A stretch of DNA of 5,788 nucleotides from an uncultured bacterium (GCA_903911455.1 CAIWDQ010000655.1:1-5788); one strand, 5' to 3'. Shown: positions 1-5,788, counted from the stretch's first letter. Program-made: numbers and translations. Notes: generated from the letters alone by a model not told the origin.

Positions 1-10
1 GAACAAAAAA

Positions 11-1207
11 ATGTTAAAAATAGAGGAAGTTAAAGCATTGATGTTAGATTTGGAATCTGATAGAATTGAAAGAACTATATCTTTTAGAGAAGATAAATTA
101 GGACCAGCTTCATGTGCATTTTCAAATGACTTTCCAAATCATAAAAAACCAGGCTATATATTGCTTGGAGTAAATGATGACGGAAAAGTTAATGGAATGA
201 CTATTGGAGATGAAGAATTACAAAAAGTAGGTAATATTAAATCTAATGGTAATGTTTTACCACAGCCTTCATTAGTCGTTAGTTCAGTTTATAAAATAGA
301 TGGTGGAGATGTAGTTGTAGTTGAAGTTCAGCCATCATCTTACCCTCCGGTACGCTATGATGGTAGATGTTGGATTAGAATTGGACCTAGAAAAGGGAGA
401 GCTACACTAGAAGAAGAAAAAATATTAACTGAGAGGCGTGCCACATATGCTAAAACATACGATTTAGTTCCTGCAATGGGATCTAATTTAACAGATTTAA
501 GTATTGAATATTTTAAATCAAATTATCTAACTATTGCTATAGATAGGGAAACCTTGAATGAAAATGGTCGAACAATTGAAGAACAACTTGCATCTTTAAG
601 ATTCTATGATTTAAATGAAAAGTGTCCAACTAATGCGGGAATTATTTTATTTGGAATAAATCCTAAATATTTTTTACCAGGCGCTTTTATTCAATATGTG
701 AAATTTGAAGGAACTGATATGACAAGTACTGTTGAATATGAAAAAGAATTTTCTGGTGCAATGATTACAGAATTAACCTCAATTGATGATTTTATAAAAA
801 ATAACATAATAAAAGAAAGACCAGTAAGACAAGATTCTTTTAAAGAACAAATACTTAAAAATTATCCTTATTGGGCAATACGAGAATTAATAATGAATTC
901 AATTATGCATCGTAATTATGAATCTAATGCTCCAATATATATTTATGAGTTTAAAAATAGAATTGAGATTATTAATCCTGGTGGATTGTATGGTGATGTA
1001 AACGCAATGAATTTTCCGTATGCAAGTGATTACCGAAATATTGTATTAGCAGAAGCTATGAAGATACTAGGTTACGTAAATCGTTTTAATTATGGAATAC
1101 GAAGAGCTAAAGAAGAATTAAAAAATAATGGCAACCCTGAACCTGAATTTGATATTACATTAATAACAAAATTTAAAGTTTCAATATTTATAAACTCAAG
1201 TTGGTAA
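11..1207 (+). CDS. AlbA_2/Schlafen-like domain plus GHKL-type ATPase protein (COG2865-like)
   Basis: This 398-aa protein resembles COG2865-type predicted regulators. Residues ~14-143 look like the AlbA_2 (Schlafen-related, putative nucleic-acid-binding) domain: ESDRIERTISFRED (15-28), GYILLGVNDDGKVNG (48-62) and YPPVRYDGRCWIRIG (111-125). Residues ~280-395 look like a HATPase_c_4 ATP-binding module, with an N-box E292-x3-N296 followed by HRNY (300-303), a NPGGLYG loop (322-328) and a glycine motif NRFNYGI (357-363). The winged-helix domain that often ends COG2865 proteins is absent, since the protein stops just after the ATPase. Only 10 bases (gaacaaaaaa) precede the ATG. They contain no clear Shine-Dalgarno sequence and the frame stays open to the window edge, so a start further upstream cannot be excluded, though the AlbA_2 domain fits this one. 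It leads an operon with ParA and Res, which suggests a sensor or regulatory role in defence. The family assignment is solid; the function is inferred. Confidence 0.88.
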   Translation: MLKIEEVKALMLDLESDRIERTISFREDKLGPASCAFSNDFPNHKKPGYILLGVNDDGKVNGMTIGDEELQKVGNIKSNGNVLPQPSLVVSSVYKIDGGDVVVVEVQPSSYPPVRYDGRCWIRIGPRKGRATLEEEKILTERRATYAKTYDLVPAMGSNLTDLSIEYFKSNYLTIAIDRETLNENGRTIEEQLASLRFYDLNEKCPTNAGIILFGINPKYFLPGAFIQYVKFEGTDMTSTVEYEKEFSGAMITELTSIDDFIKNNIIKERPVRQDSFKEQILKNYPYWAIRELIMNSIMHRNYESNAPIYIYEFKNRIEIINPGGLYGDVNAMNFPYASDYRNIVLAEAMKILGYVNRFNYGIRRAKEELKNNGNPEPEFDITLITKFKVSIFINSSW

Positions 1208-1208
1208 A

Positions 1209-2180
1209 ATGAGAACTATTACATTTTTTAATAATAAAGGTGGTGTAGGAAAGACCACAACTGTGTATCATGTTGCATGGATGCTATCTCAATTAGGGAT
1301 TAAAACTATAGCAGTAGATTTGGATCCACAATCTAATCTCACATCAATGTTTCTTACATCAGAAAGACTTGAAGAAATATTTGAAAATGATTTAAAGATA
1401 ACAATATTAGATTCTATTACTCCTGTAGTGTCAGGAGAACCATATATCCCTATACATATTGAGCAAATAACCGAAAATCTCGGATTAATAATTGGTAATT
1501 TATCACTTTCAGTATTTGAAGATAAATTGAGTAAAGCATGGTTGGAATGTTTGGGCAGTGATATTTATTCATTTAAGATTACAAGTATTTTTAATACAAT
1601 TATTAATGATGCAGCAAAGCAACAAAATGCAGAAATTGTTTTAATCGATGTTGGTCCAAATTTAGGCGCTATTAACAGAGCAGTTACAATTAGTTCTGAT
1701 TATATTATTATGCCTGTAGCTTCAGATTTATTTTCACTTCAAGGAATAAAAAACCTTGGAATTACATTAAATAATTGGAAAAAAGATTGGCAAGATAGAA
1801 TTGATAGAAAACCACCAATTTTAAATTTTGAAATTCCTAAAGGAAAAGAATTACCTATTGGTTATATTATTATGCAATATACAGTAAAAGAAAGTAGACC
1901 AGTTAAATCATATTTGAGATGGGCAAATAGAATTCCTTCTGTATATTCTGAATATGTATTAAAGAATAATTCGACAGTTCAAATTGTTGAAGATGATAAA
2001 AATTGTATTGGGTTATTAAAACACTATCATAGTTTAGCCCCAATGTCTATGGAAGCACATAAACCAATGTTTCTTATTAAACCAGCAGATGGAGCAATTG
2101 GAGCACATTTATTTGCTGTTCAAAAATGTTATGATGACTTTGAAGCTCTCACAAAAAAAATATTTTCTATTTGCCAATGA
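1209..2180 (+). CDS. Orphan ParA-family P-loop ATPase
   Basis: This 323-aa ATPase belongs to the ParA/MinD (SIMIBI) class. Its deviant Walker A motif KGGVGKTT lies at residues 10-17, with both the signature lysine K10 and the P-loop lysine K15. Walker A' is DLDPQSN (37-43). The Walker B region is VLIDVGPNLGAINRA, with D147. The C-terminal half carries conserved-looking blocks (RPVKSYLRWANRIPSVY; a CIGLLKHYHS block; KPMFLIKPADGAIGAH) that I recall from a widespread stand-alone ParA subfamily of about 320 aa, not from classical plasmid ParA. There is no N-terminal helix-turn-helix and no parB gene next to it, so DNA partitioning is unlikely. One base separates the start from the previous stop codon, and the stop overlaps the Res start, so all three genes are probably translated as one operon. 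ParA-type ATPases switch between ATP-bound dimers and ADP monomers on DNA or protein surfaces. Its partner here may be the AlbA_2 protein or Res, which is inference. Confidence 0.9.
   Translation: MRTITFFNNKGGVGKTTTVYHVAWMLSQLGIKTIAVDLDPQSNLTSMFLTSERLEEIFENDLKITILDSITPVVSGEPYIPIHIEQITENLGLIIGNLSLSVFEDKLSKAWLECLGSDIYSFKITSIFNTIINDAAKQQNAEIVLIDVGPNLGAINRAVTISSDYIIMPVASDLFSLQGIKNLGITLNNWKKDWQDRIDRKPPILNFEIPKGKELPIGYIIMQYTVKESRPVKSYLRWANRIPSVYSEYVLKNNSTVQIVEDDKNCIGLLKHYHSLAPMSMEAHKPMFLIKPADGAIGAHLFAVQKCYDDFEALTKKIFSICQ
2153..2160 (+). other. A8 run forming an in-phase -1 slippery heptamer
   Basis: Eight adenines lie 18 bases before the ParA stop codon. In the ParA frame the run reads A_AAA_AAA, with lysine codons at 2154-2156 and 2157-2159, which is the canonical -1 slip heptamer. 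After a -1 slip the frame is AAT ATT TTC TAT TTG CCA ATG, with no stop before the Res start, so a ParA-Res fusion could be made. Transcriptional slippage that adds one A would give the same result. No obvious downstream stimulatory stem-loop or upstream Shine-Dalgarno-like element was seen, and A-runs are common in AT-rich DNA. The geometry is certain; the function is speculative. Confidence 0.35.
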
Positions 2181-4858
2181 AACTACACTTCGATAGCAAA
2201 CAGGAATTTCAGATAGAGGCTGTAAAAGCCGTTACAGATATTTTTGAAGGACAAACACTGAATAATGGCGACTTTGAATTTTCAATTTCACAGTCAGGTG
2301 CTTTACATACTGAAAATGGTTTCGGCAACAAATTAGATTTTAATAAGCTTGACCAGTTAACAGACAATATTCAAAATATTCAAAAGAACAATGATATTAA
2401 AGTTGCTACAACTGAAGATATTTTAATTAATGGGTGGAATTTTTCTGTTGAAATGGAAACAGGAACCGGTAAAACTTATGTTTATCTCCGTACTATTTAC
2501 GAATTGAATAAGATTTATGGGTTTAAGAAATTTGTAATAGTAGTTCCTTCTGTTGCCATTCGCGAAGGTGTAATGAAAAACCTTGAAATAACAGAAGAGC
2601 ATTTCCAAAATCTCTACGACAAAGTACCTGTTACATCAAATGTTTACGATAGCAAAAAAGTTTCTAATCTAAGAGGCTTTGCCTCTGCAAATACTATTCA
2701 GATATTAGTTATTAACATTGATTCATTTGCTAAAGACGAAAATATAATAAATAAACCCAATGATAAACTAACAGGAAAAAAACCGATAGAGTTTATTCAA
2801 AGTTGTAAGCCAATTGTTATTGTTGACGAGCCTCAGAATATGGAAACTGAAATTCGTAAGCAGGCAATTGAAAATCTTAACCCTCTTTGCACACTACGCT
2901 ATTCCGCAACTCATAAAAATCTTTACAATCTAATGTATTCTCTAAATCCAGTTAAAGCTTATGATTTAGGATTGGTAAAACAGATTGAAGTTGATTCTGT
3001 AGTTAGTGAAAATGATTATAACGATGCTTTTATTCAATTAGAAAACATTTCAAGAACAGGTAACTCTATCAAAGCTAAAATAAAAATTGATGTAGCCTCT
3101 GAAAAGGGAATAATAAGAAAATCTGTTACTGCAAGTAGTAAAAATCCTGATTTGTTTCTTTTATCAAATAGAAATGATAGATATGATGGATTAAAGATTT
3201 ATGAAATTGACTTTGGTAACGAACAAATTGAGCTTACTAATGGTATTGTATTAAAGACAGGTGAAACGCAAGGTGGAATGAATGATGAGATAATGCGTTT
3301 TATGATAAGTAAAACCGTTGAGGAACATCTTAAAAAAGAAAAGAATTACAATGAAAAAGGAATTAAAGTTCTTTCACTTTTCTTTATTGACAAAGTAAAG
3401 AATTACAGGGAATATGATTCAAGTGGAAATCCGTTAAAAGGTAAGTTTGCACAATGGTTTGAAGAAATATATCAAGCTGAAATTTCCAAACCTATTTATA
3501 GAGATTTAAATAATTATTCAGTTGATGATATTCATAATGGATACTTTTCACAGGATAAACAAGGAAGAGTAAAAGATACAGGTGGAGAAACCCAATTAGA
3601 TGACGACACCTACAAATTAATAATGCAGGAGAAAGAACGTTTACTTGATATAAATGTTCCTCTTCGTTTTATATTTAGTCATTCCGCTTTACGTGAAGGA
3701 TGGGATAACCCTAATGTTTTTCAGATTTGTACTTTAAACGAAACTAAATCCGAAATTAAGAAACGTCAGGAAATTGGAAGAGGCTTGCGTTTATCAGTAA
3801 ATAATGAAGGCCTAAGAATCTTTGACCGCAATATAAATAAACTAACAGTAATCGCAAATGAACGCTACGAAGATTTTGCTAGAGCTTTGCAAAAAGAAAT
3901 TCAGGAAGATTGTGGTGTTGACTTTACAGGCAGAACAAAAAACAAAAACGACAAAAAGAAAGTAAATTACAGAAAAGGTTTTGAAGCAGATCCTAAATTC
4001 TTACAGATTTGGGAGAAAATAAAATATCAAACTAAGTACAGTGTTAACTACGATACAGAAAAACTTATCGTTCTTGCTGCTAATGCTGTAAATAAAATGG
4101 ATGAAACCAAAAAGCCAGGGATAAGATCAACAAAGAAAAAGGTATTAATTACTAATGAAGGTGTTGATGGACTATTAATGAGTGATAGCATAGTTGATGA
4201 TTATGGAATACATTTTGAAATTCCAGATATGCTCGCTTACATTCAAGGTAAAACAGAATTAACACGTAGCACAATATTAGAGATTTTAAAAAAATCAAAA
4301 CGATTAAATGAGTTATTGATAAATCCACAATTGTTTATGGATAATGTAGTTTCTAAAATCAAATATGAACTACACCAATTAATGATTGATGGAATAAAAT
4401 ATGAAAAGATAGGAGAAAAGGTTTATGAAATGACTCAGTTTGATGATAATGATTTTGAAATTTATCTTGACAATTTTACACATATTGTTGGGATCACACA
4501 AGAAACAGAAGATGAAAAACAGAGAGTAAGAGAAAAAACAATTTATGATAATTACATTCCGCTTGACAGTAAAGTAGAGAATCAATTTGCAAAAGATTGT
4601 GAATCTAGTGAAGAAATTGAATTTTATTTTAAGCTTCCATTTTGGTTTAAGGTTAATACTCCTATTGGCAAATATAATCCTGATTGGGCTATCGTAAAAA
4701 AAAGCGAAAAGAAAATATATTTCGTTGCAGAAACAAAATCAGCAGATCAGGAATTAAGAATAAGTGAGCAATTAAAAATTGAATGCGGTAAGGCTCACTT
4801 TAGTAATTTTGAAGATATCGTCTTTAAAAAGGTATCAACAGTAACTGATTTGAGTTAG
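2177..4858 (+). CDS. res: Type III restriction enzyme Res subunit (SF2 helicase-endonuclease)
   Basis: The 893-aa product has the architecture of type III restriction Res subunits, close to their usual length of about 900-1000 aa. These subunits use ATP to translocate or switch along DNA and then cleave it, normally in complex with a Mod methyltransferase that recognises the site. Visible motifs: an N-terminal FDSKQEFQIEAV stretch; Walker A METGTGKT (93-100); motif Ia VVPSVAIREGV; motif II DEPQ (217-220); motif III RYSATH (241-246); motif V ALREGWDNPN (504-513); motif VI RQEIGRGLRL (530-539). The C-terminal nuclease is PD-ExK type, with PDW (D836) and ETK (E852, K854). All key residues are present, so the protein should be active. 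I chose the ATG at 2177, which overlaps the ParA stop as ATGA, over the in-frame TTG at 2171, because family members begin MKLxFD. No mod gene is visible in the window, which is unusual because mod commonly sits directly upstream of res. Confidence 0.95.
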   Translation: MKLHFDSKQEFQIEAVKAVTDIFEGQTLNNGDFEFSISQSGALHTENGFGNKLDFNKLDQLTDNIQNIQKNNDIKVATTEDILINGWNFSVEMETGTGKTYVYLRTIYELNKIYGFKKFVIVVPSVAIREGVMKNLEITEEHFQNLYDKVPVTSNVYDSKKVSNLRGFASANTIQILVINIDSFAKDENIINKPNDKLTGKKPIEFIQSCKPIVIVDEPQNMETEIRKQAIENLNPLCTLRYSATHKNLYNLMYSLNPVKAYDLGLVKQIEVDSVVSENDYNDAFIQLENISRTGNSIKAKIKIDVASEKGIIRKSVTASSKNPDLFLLSNRNDRYDGLKIYEIDFGNEQIELTNGIVLKTGETQGGMNDEIMRFMISKTVEEHLKKEKNYNEKGIKVLSLFFIDKVKNYREYDSSGNPLKGKFAQWFEEIYQAEISKPIYRDLNNYSVDDIHNGYFSQDKQGRVKDTGGETQLDDDTYKLIMQEKERLLDINVPLRFIFSHSALREGWDNPNVFQICTLNETKSEIKKRQEIGRGLRLSVNNEGLRIFDRNINKLTVIANERYEDFARALQKEIQEDCGVDFTGRTKNKNDKKKVNYRKGFEADPKFLQIWEKIKYQTKYSVNYDTEKLIVLAANAVNKMDETKKPGIRSTKKKVLITNEGVDGLLMSDSIVDDYGIHFEIPDMLAYIQGKTELTRSTILEILKKSKRLNELLINPQLFMDNVVSKIKYELHQLMIDGIKYEKIGEKVYEMTQFDDNDFEIYLDNFTHIVGITQETEDEKQRVREKTIYDNYIPLDSKVENQFAKDCESSEEIEFYFKLPFWFKVNTPIGKYNPDWAIVKKSEKKIYFVAETKSADQELRISEQLKIECGKAHFSNFEDIVFKKVSTVTDLS

Positions 4859-4911
4859 AGCTGCTATTATGTTGATTCTTCCTTAAATTTAGATATTTCA
4901 TGCAATATTAG

Positions 4912-4927
4912 TTGTGCTAAAGCACAA
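4912..4927. repeat. Small TAAA-loop hairpin (REP-like unit A)
   Basis: The arms ttgtgc and gcacaa enclose the loop taaa, giving a perfect 6-bp stem (7 bp if the loop closes to AA). It pairs in style with the next hairpin, 21 bases downstream, which has the same TAAA loop and a core stem of opposite polarity (GTGC/GCAC here, GCAC/GTGC there). No U-run follows, so it is a poor terminator. It resembles interspersed palindromic repeats that I recall from Bacteroidota intergenic DNA; the family assignment is from memory only. Confidence 0.5.
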
Positions 4928-4948
4928 TAAATCTAACTATTCAACTAT

Positions 4949-4969
4949 CCCACGCACTAAAGTGCGGGG
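4949..4969. repeat. GC-rich TAAA-loop hairpin (REP-like unit B)
   Basis: The arms are ccc-a-cgcac and gtgcg-ggg around the loop taaa, forming eight base pairs with one bulged A. This is a marked GC island in otherwise AT-rich DNA. It is followed by ctattaaaaaaa on the + strand, with no U-run on either side in the correct orientation, so a palindromic repeat is a better reading than an intrinsic terminator. Together with unit A it forms a two-hairpin element that could be a non-autonomous REP-type unit. Confidence 0.55.
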
Positions 4970-5007
4970 CTATTAAAAAAAGAAAATAAATTTGGATATT
5001 AACACAG

Positions 5008-5038
5008 AATCTAACAGGAGAGAAATACCTGTTAGATT
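5008..5038 (+). terminator. Perfect 11-bp hairpin, possible terminator of the Res operon
   Basis: The arm aatctaacagg (5008-5018) is matched exactly by cctgttagatt (5028-5038) across a 9-base loop. It lies about 150 bases after the Res stop. A short ttttaaaaa stretch follows at 5043, so it is only a moderate match to an intrinsic terminator. It could act in both directions because the flanking genes converge. It could also be a repeat element. Confidence 0.45.
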
Positions 5039-5104
5039 GAATCTTTTAAAAAGACAATATTAAATCTTCTTTTCTTTAATATAATTCTTAAATTCTAAAT
5101 TAAT

Positions 5105-5129
5105 CGCTAAGCCTTGTATTGGCTAAGCG
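5105..5129. repeat. Imperfect 9-bp inverted repeat
   Basis: The arms cgctaagcc and ggctaagcg flank a 7-base spacer (ttgtatt). They pair at eight of nine positions, with a central A-A mismatch. No U-run follows directly. It may be part of a folded repeat element or a weak terminator stem for either convergent operon. Confidence 0.35.
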
Positions 5130-5172
5130 GTGAGAATGACTATTAGATGCTATGTAGGCTAATTGGATTAAG

Positions 5173-5199
5173 AAATAGGCGAAATGCTTTATCCTATTT
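5173..5199 (-). terminator. 7-bp hairpin just after the toxin-antitoxin pair, weak terminator candidate
   Basis: The arms aaatagg (5173-5179) and cctattt (5193-5199) enclose a 13-base loop, nine bases after the stop codon of the small - strand gene. On the + strand the 3' arm runs into a T-rich stretch (ctatttttat), so it could also stop readthrough from the Res side. The stem is AT-rich and short, so the assignment is weak. Confidence 0.3.
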
Positions 5200-5207
5200 T
5201 TATAATA

Positions 5208-5363
5208 TTATGCACTAGGTTTGACAGTGCTTTCTAATTTTCTTTTTTTGAAATACTCTACGATTTCTTCCTTTGTCATATTAGACAATTTTTCGCTTAA
5301 TTTCATTCTTTGTTCACGCATGAACAAAACTGCATCAAATGTTTTTTTAATTATTGTCCTCAT
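5208..5363 (-). CDS. Small 51-aa protein, candidate antitoxin of the PIN toxin
   Basis: This short gene starts with ATG at 5363, inside the 3' end of the PIN gene (17-base overlap in another frame), and ends with TAA at 5208-5210. The product begins MRTIIKKTFDAVLFMREQR and contains MTKEEIVEYFKKRK near its end. It is rich in charged residues and probably helical. I recall small proteins with a KTFD-V-x-R-E-start and a later T-x-EE-x-x-x-Y/F helix beside PIN toxins in Bacteroidota and other bacteria, so an antitoxin role is plausible. An antitoxin would bind and inhibit the PIN RNase and often its own promoter. There is no strong Shine-Dalgarno sequence (only aagaga upstream), so translation may be coupled to the toxin gene. 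The order is toxin first, the reverse of typical vapBC. I am fairly sure it is a gene and less sure of its role. Confidence 0.62.
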   Translation of the reverse strand: MRTIIKKTFDAVLFMREQRMKLSEKLSNMTKEEIVEYFKKRKLESTVKPSA

Positions 5364-5788
5364 AAGTCATAAAATCTCTTGGTGAACGAATTTCTAATTG
5401 TTTATAACCATTTTTAATGTTGATACTATTGTATCCCTGAATCCTTTGAACATTAACAATATGTTTGAAGTTCCAACTTATCAAAAAGTCAGCACGATTA
5501 ATAGTAGCTAGTGCAATGTGTAAGCAATCGGCAAAACTTGTTTGTCCAACAACTTTTTCAGTTATATATTGAGTAGCTAAATCTACAACTTCATCAGTTG
5601 TTTCAATAAATTCGGTATTATCAACTCTGATACTCTTTACGAACTTCTTTACTTCTTCGGGTGCCAAACTAAGCTCATCTTGGGTAACAGAAGAAAATAA
5701 GAGTTTAAACTCACCATTCTCAAATCTTTTGAAGAGTGGCTTTGTAAACTCCGAGAACTCTTCATCAAAATAACCACCGAAAACTGAA
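5347..5788 (-). CDS. PIN-domain ribonuclease, VapC-like toxin (5' end outside the window)
   Basis: The reading frame is open from the TAA at 5347-5349 to the right edge, giving 146 visible residues. It enters as SVFGGYFDEEFSEF, which matches the second half of the usual PIN start (x-x-x-D-T-SVFGGYFD), so only about 6-10 N-terminal residues, including the first catalytic Asp, lie outside. Other PIN features visible: E38 in SSVTQDELSL, D87 in SFADCLHIALA, and ADFLISWNFKHIVN (99-112), where N106 takes the fourth acidic position as is common in this subfamily. It ends with an IQGYNSINIKNGYKQLEIRSPRDF tail. PIN proteins are Mg-dependent RNases, and VapC toxins cut tRNA or rRNA. An internal TTG at 5667 is not the true start because conserved PIN sequence lies upstream of it. 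Its 3' end overlaps the candidate antitoxin gene. Confidence 0.9.
   Translation of the reverse strand, partial: SVFGGYFDEEFSEFTKPLFKRFENGEFKLLFSSVTQDELSLAPEEVKKFVKSIRVDNTEFIETTDEVVDLATQYITEKVVGQTSFADCLHIALATINRADFLISWNFKHIVNVQRIQGYNSINIKNGYKQLEIRSPRDFMTYEDNN

Larger units (their letters stand above)
4859..5207. other. Gene-free convergent intergenic region with multiple inverted repeats
   Basis: This 349-base stretch separates the + strand Res operon from the - strand toxin-antitoxin pair. I see no credible coding region, tRNA or riboswitch in it. It contains several short inverted repeats, listed separately. The 8-mer aatctaac appears directly at 4930-4937 and 5008-5015 and inverted at 5031-5038. 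Because the flanking genes converge, terminators for both directions are expected here, and the density of hairpins fits that. Confidence 0.7.

Noticed and set aside
2171..2176. TTG start for res six bases upstream
   Set aside because: The ATG at 2177 forms the common ATGA overlap with the ParA stop and gives the family-typical MKLxFD beginning.
1209..2180. Plasmid partition locus
   Set aside because: There is no ParB gene, no parS-like iterons and no replication gene; the ParA is embedded between an AlbA_2 protein and Res.
2423..2608. Antisense open frame of 61 codons within res
   Set aside because: It lies opposite the conserved Walker A and motif Ia region of Res, and its product shows no family features; it is a shadow of the real gene.
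4379..4585. Antisense open frame of 68 codons within res
   Set aside because: The product is a low-complexity Ile/Phe/Asn-rich string, as expected from the reverse complement of AT-rich coding sequence.
4949..4969. Intrinsic terminator for res
   Set aside because: The GC-rich stem is followed by A residues, not U residues, on the + strand, and no U-run follows it on the - strand.
4912..5038. CRISPR array
   Set aside because: The repeats are different short palindromes without regular spacing or constant repeat length, and there are no cas genes.
4859..5207. Insertion sequence remnant
   Set aside because: No transposase fragment could be translated from this stretch and no terminal inverted repeats with target duplications were recognised.
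5667..5667. TTG as the start of the PIN gene
   Set aside because: The frame continues upstream to the window edge with conserved PIN sequence (SVFGGYFD and a catalytic-type Glu), so the true start lies outside.

Overview
The window is AT-rich (roughly one-third GC by eye). It has A-rich leaders without clear Shine-Dalgarno sequences, and its protein families are most familiar from Bacteroidota. The paired stem-TAAA-stem hairpins between the genes also recall repeats in that phylum. I infer a Bacteroidota chromosome, probably an accessory or defence island; no marker gene fixes the genus.

Region 1 (11-4858, + strand) is a tight three-gene operon. First is a 398-aa protein with an AlbA_2/Schlafen-like N-terminal domain and a C-terminal GHKL-type ATPase module (COG2865-like). 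One base later comes a 323-aa orphan ParA-like ATPase with an intact deviant Walker A motif. Overlapping its stop codon as ATGA is an 893-aa type III restriction (Res) subunit with a complete SF2 helicase motor and a C-terminal PD-ExK nuclease. No Mod methyltransferase is visible. Either it lies just upstream of position 1, or this is a Res-like effector working with two other ATPases. A canonical A_AAA_AAA slippery heptamer lies in phase near the end of the ParA gene, and a -1 shift there would read straight into Res.

Region 2 (4859-5207) is a 349-base gene-free stretch between convergent operons. It holds at least four inverted repeats: two small hairpins with TAAA loops, a perfect 11-bp hairpin that may be a terminator, an imperfect 9-bp dyad and a 7-bp hairpin.

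Region 3 (5208-5788, - strand) is a probable toxin-antitoxin pair. The PIN-domain (VapC-like) gene runs off the right edge, so its first few residues are missing. An overlapping 51-aa gene follows it and is a candidate antitoxin in toxin-first order. 

Together the window reads as a defence neighbourhood: a restriction nuclease operon with two extra regulatory or sensor ATPases, next to a toxin-antitoxin module.
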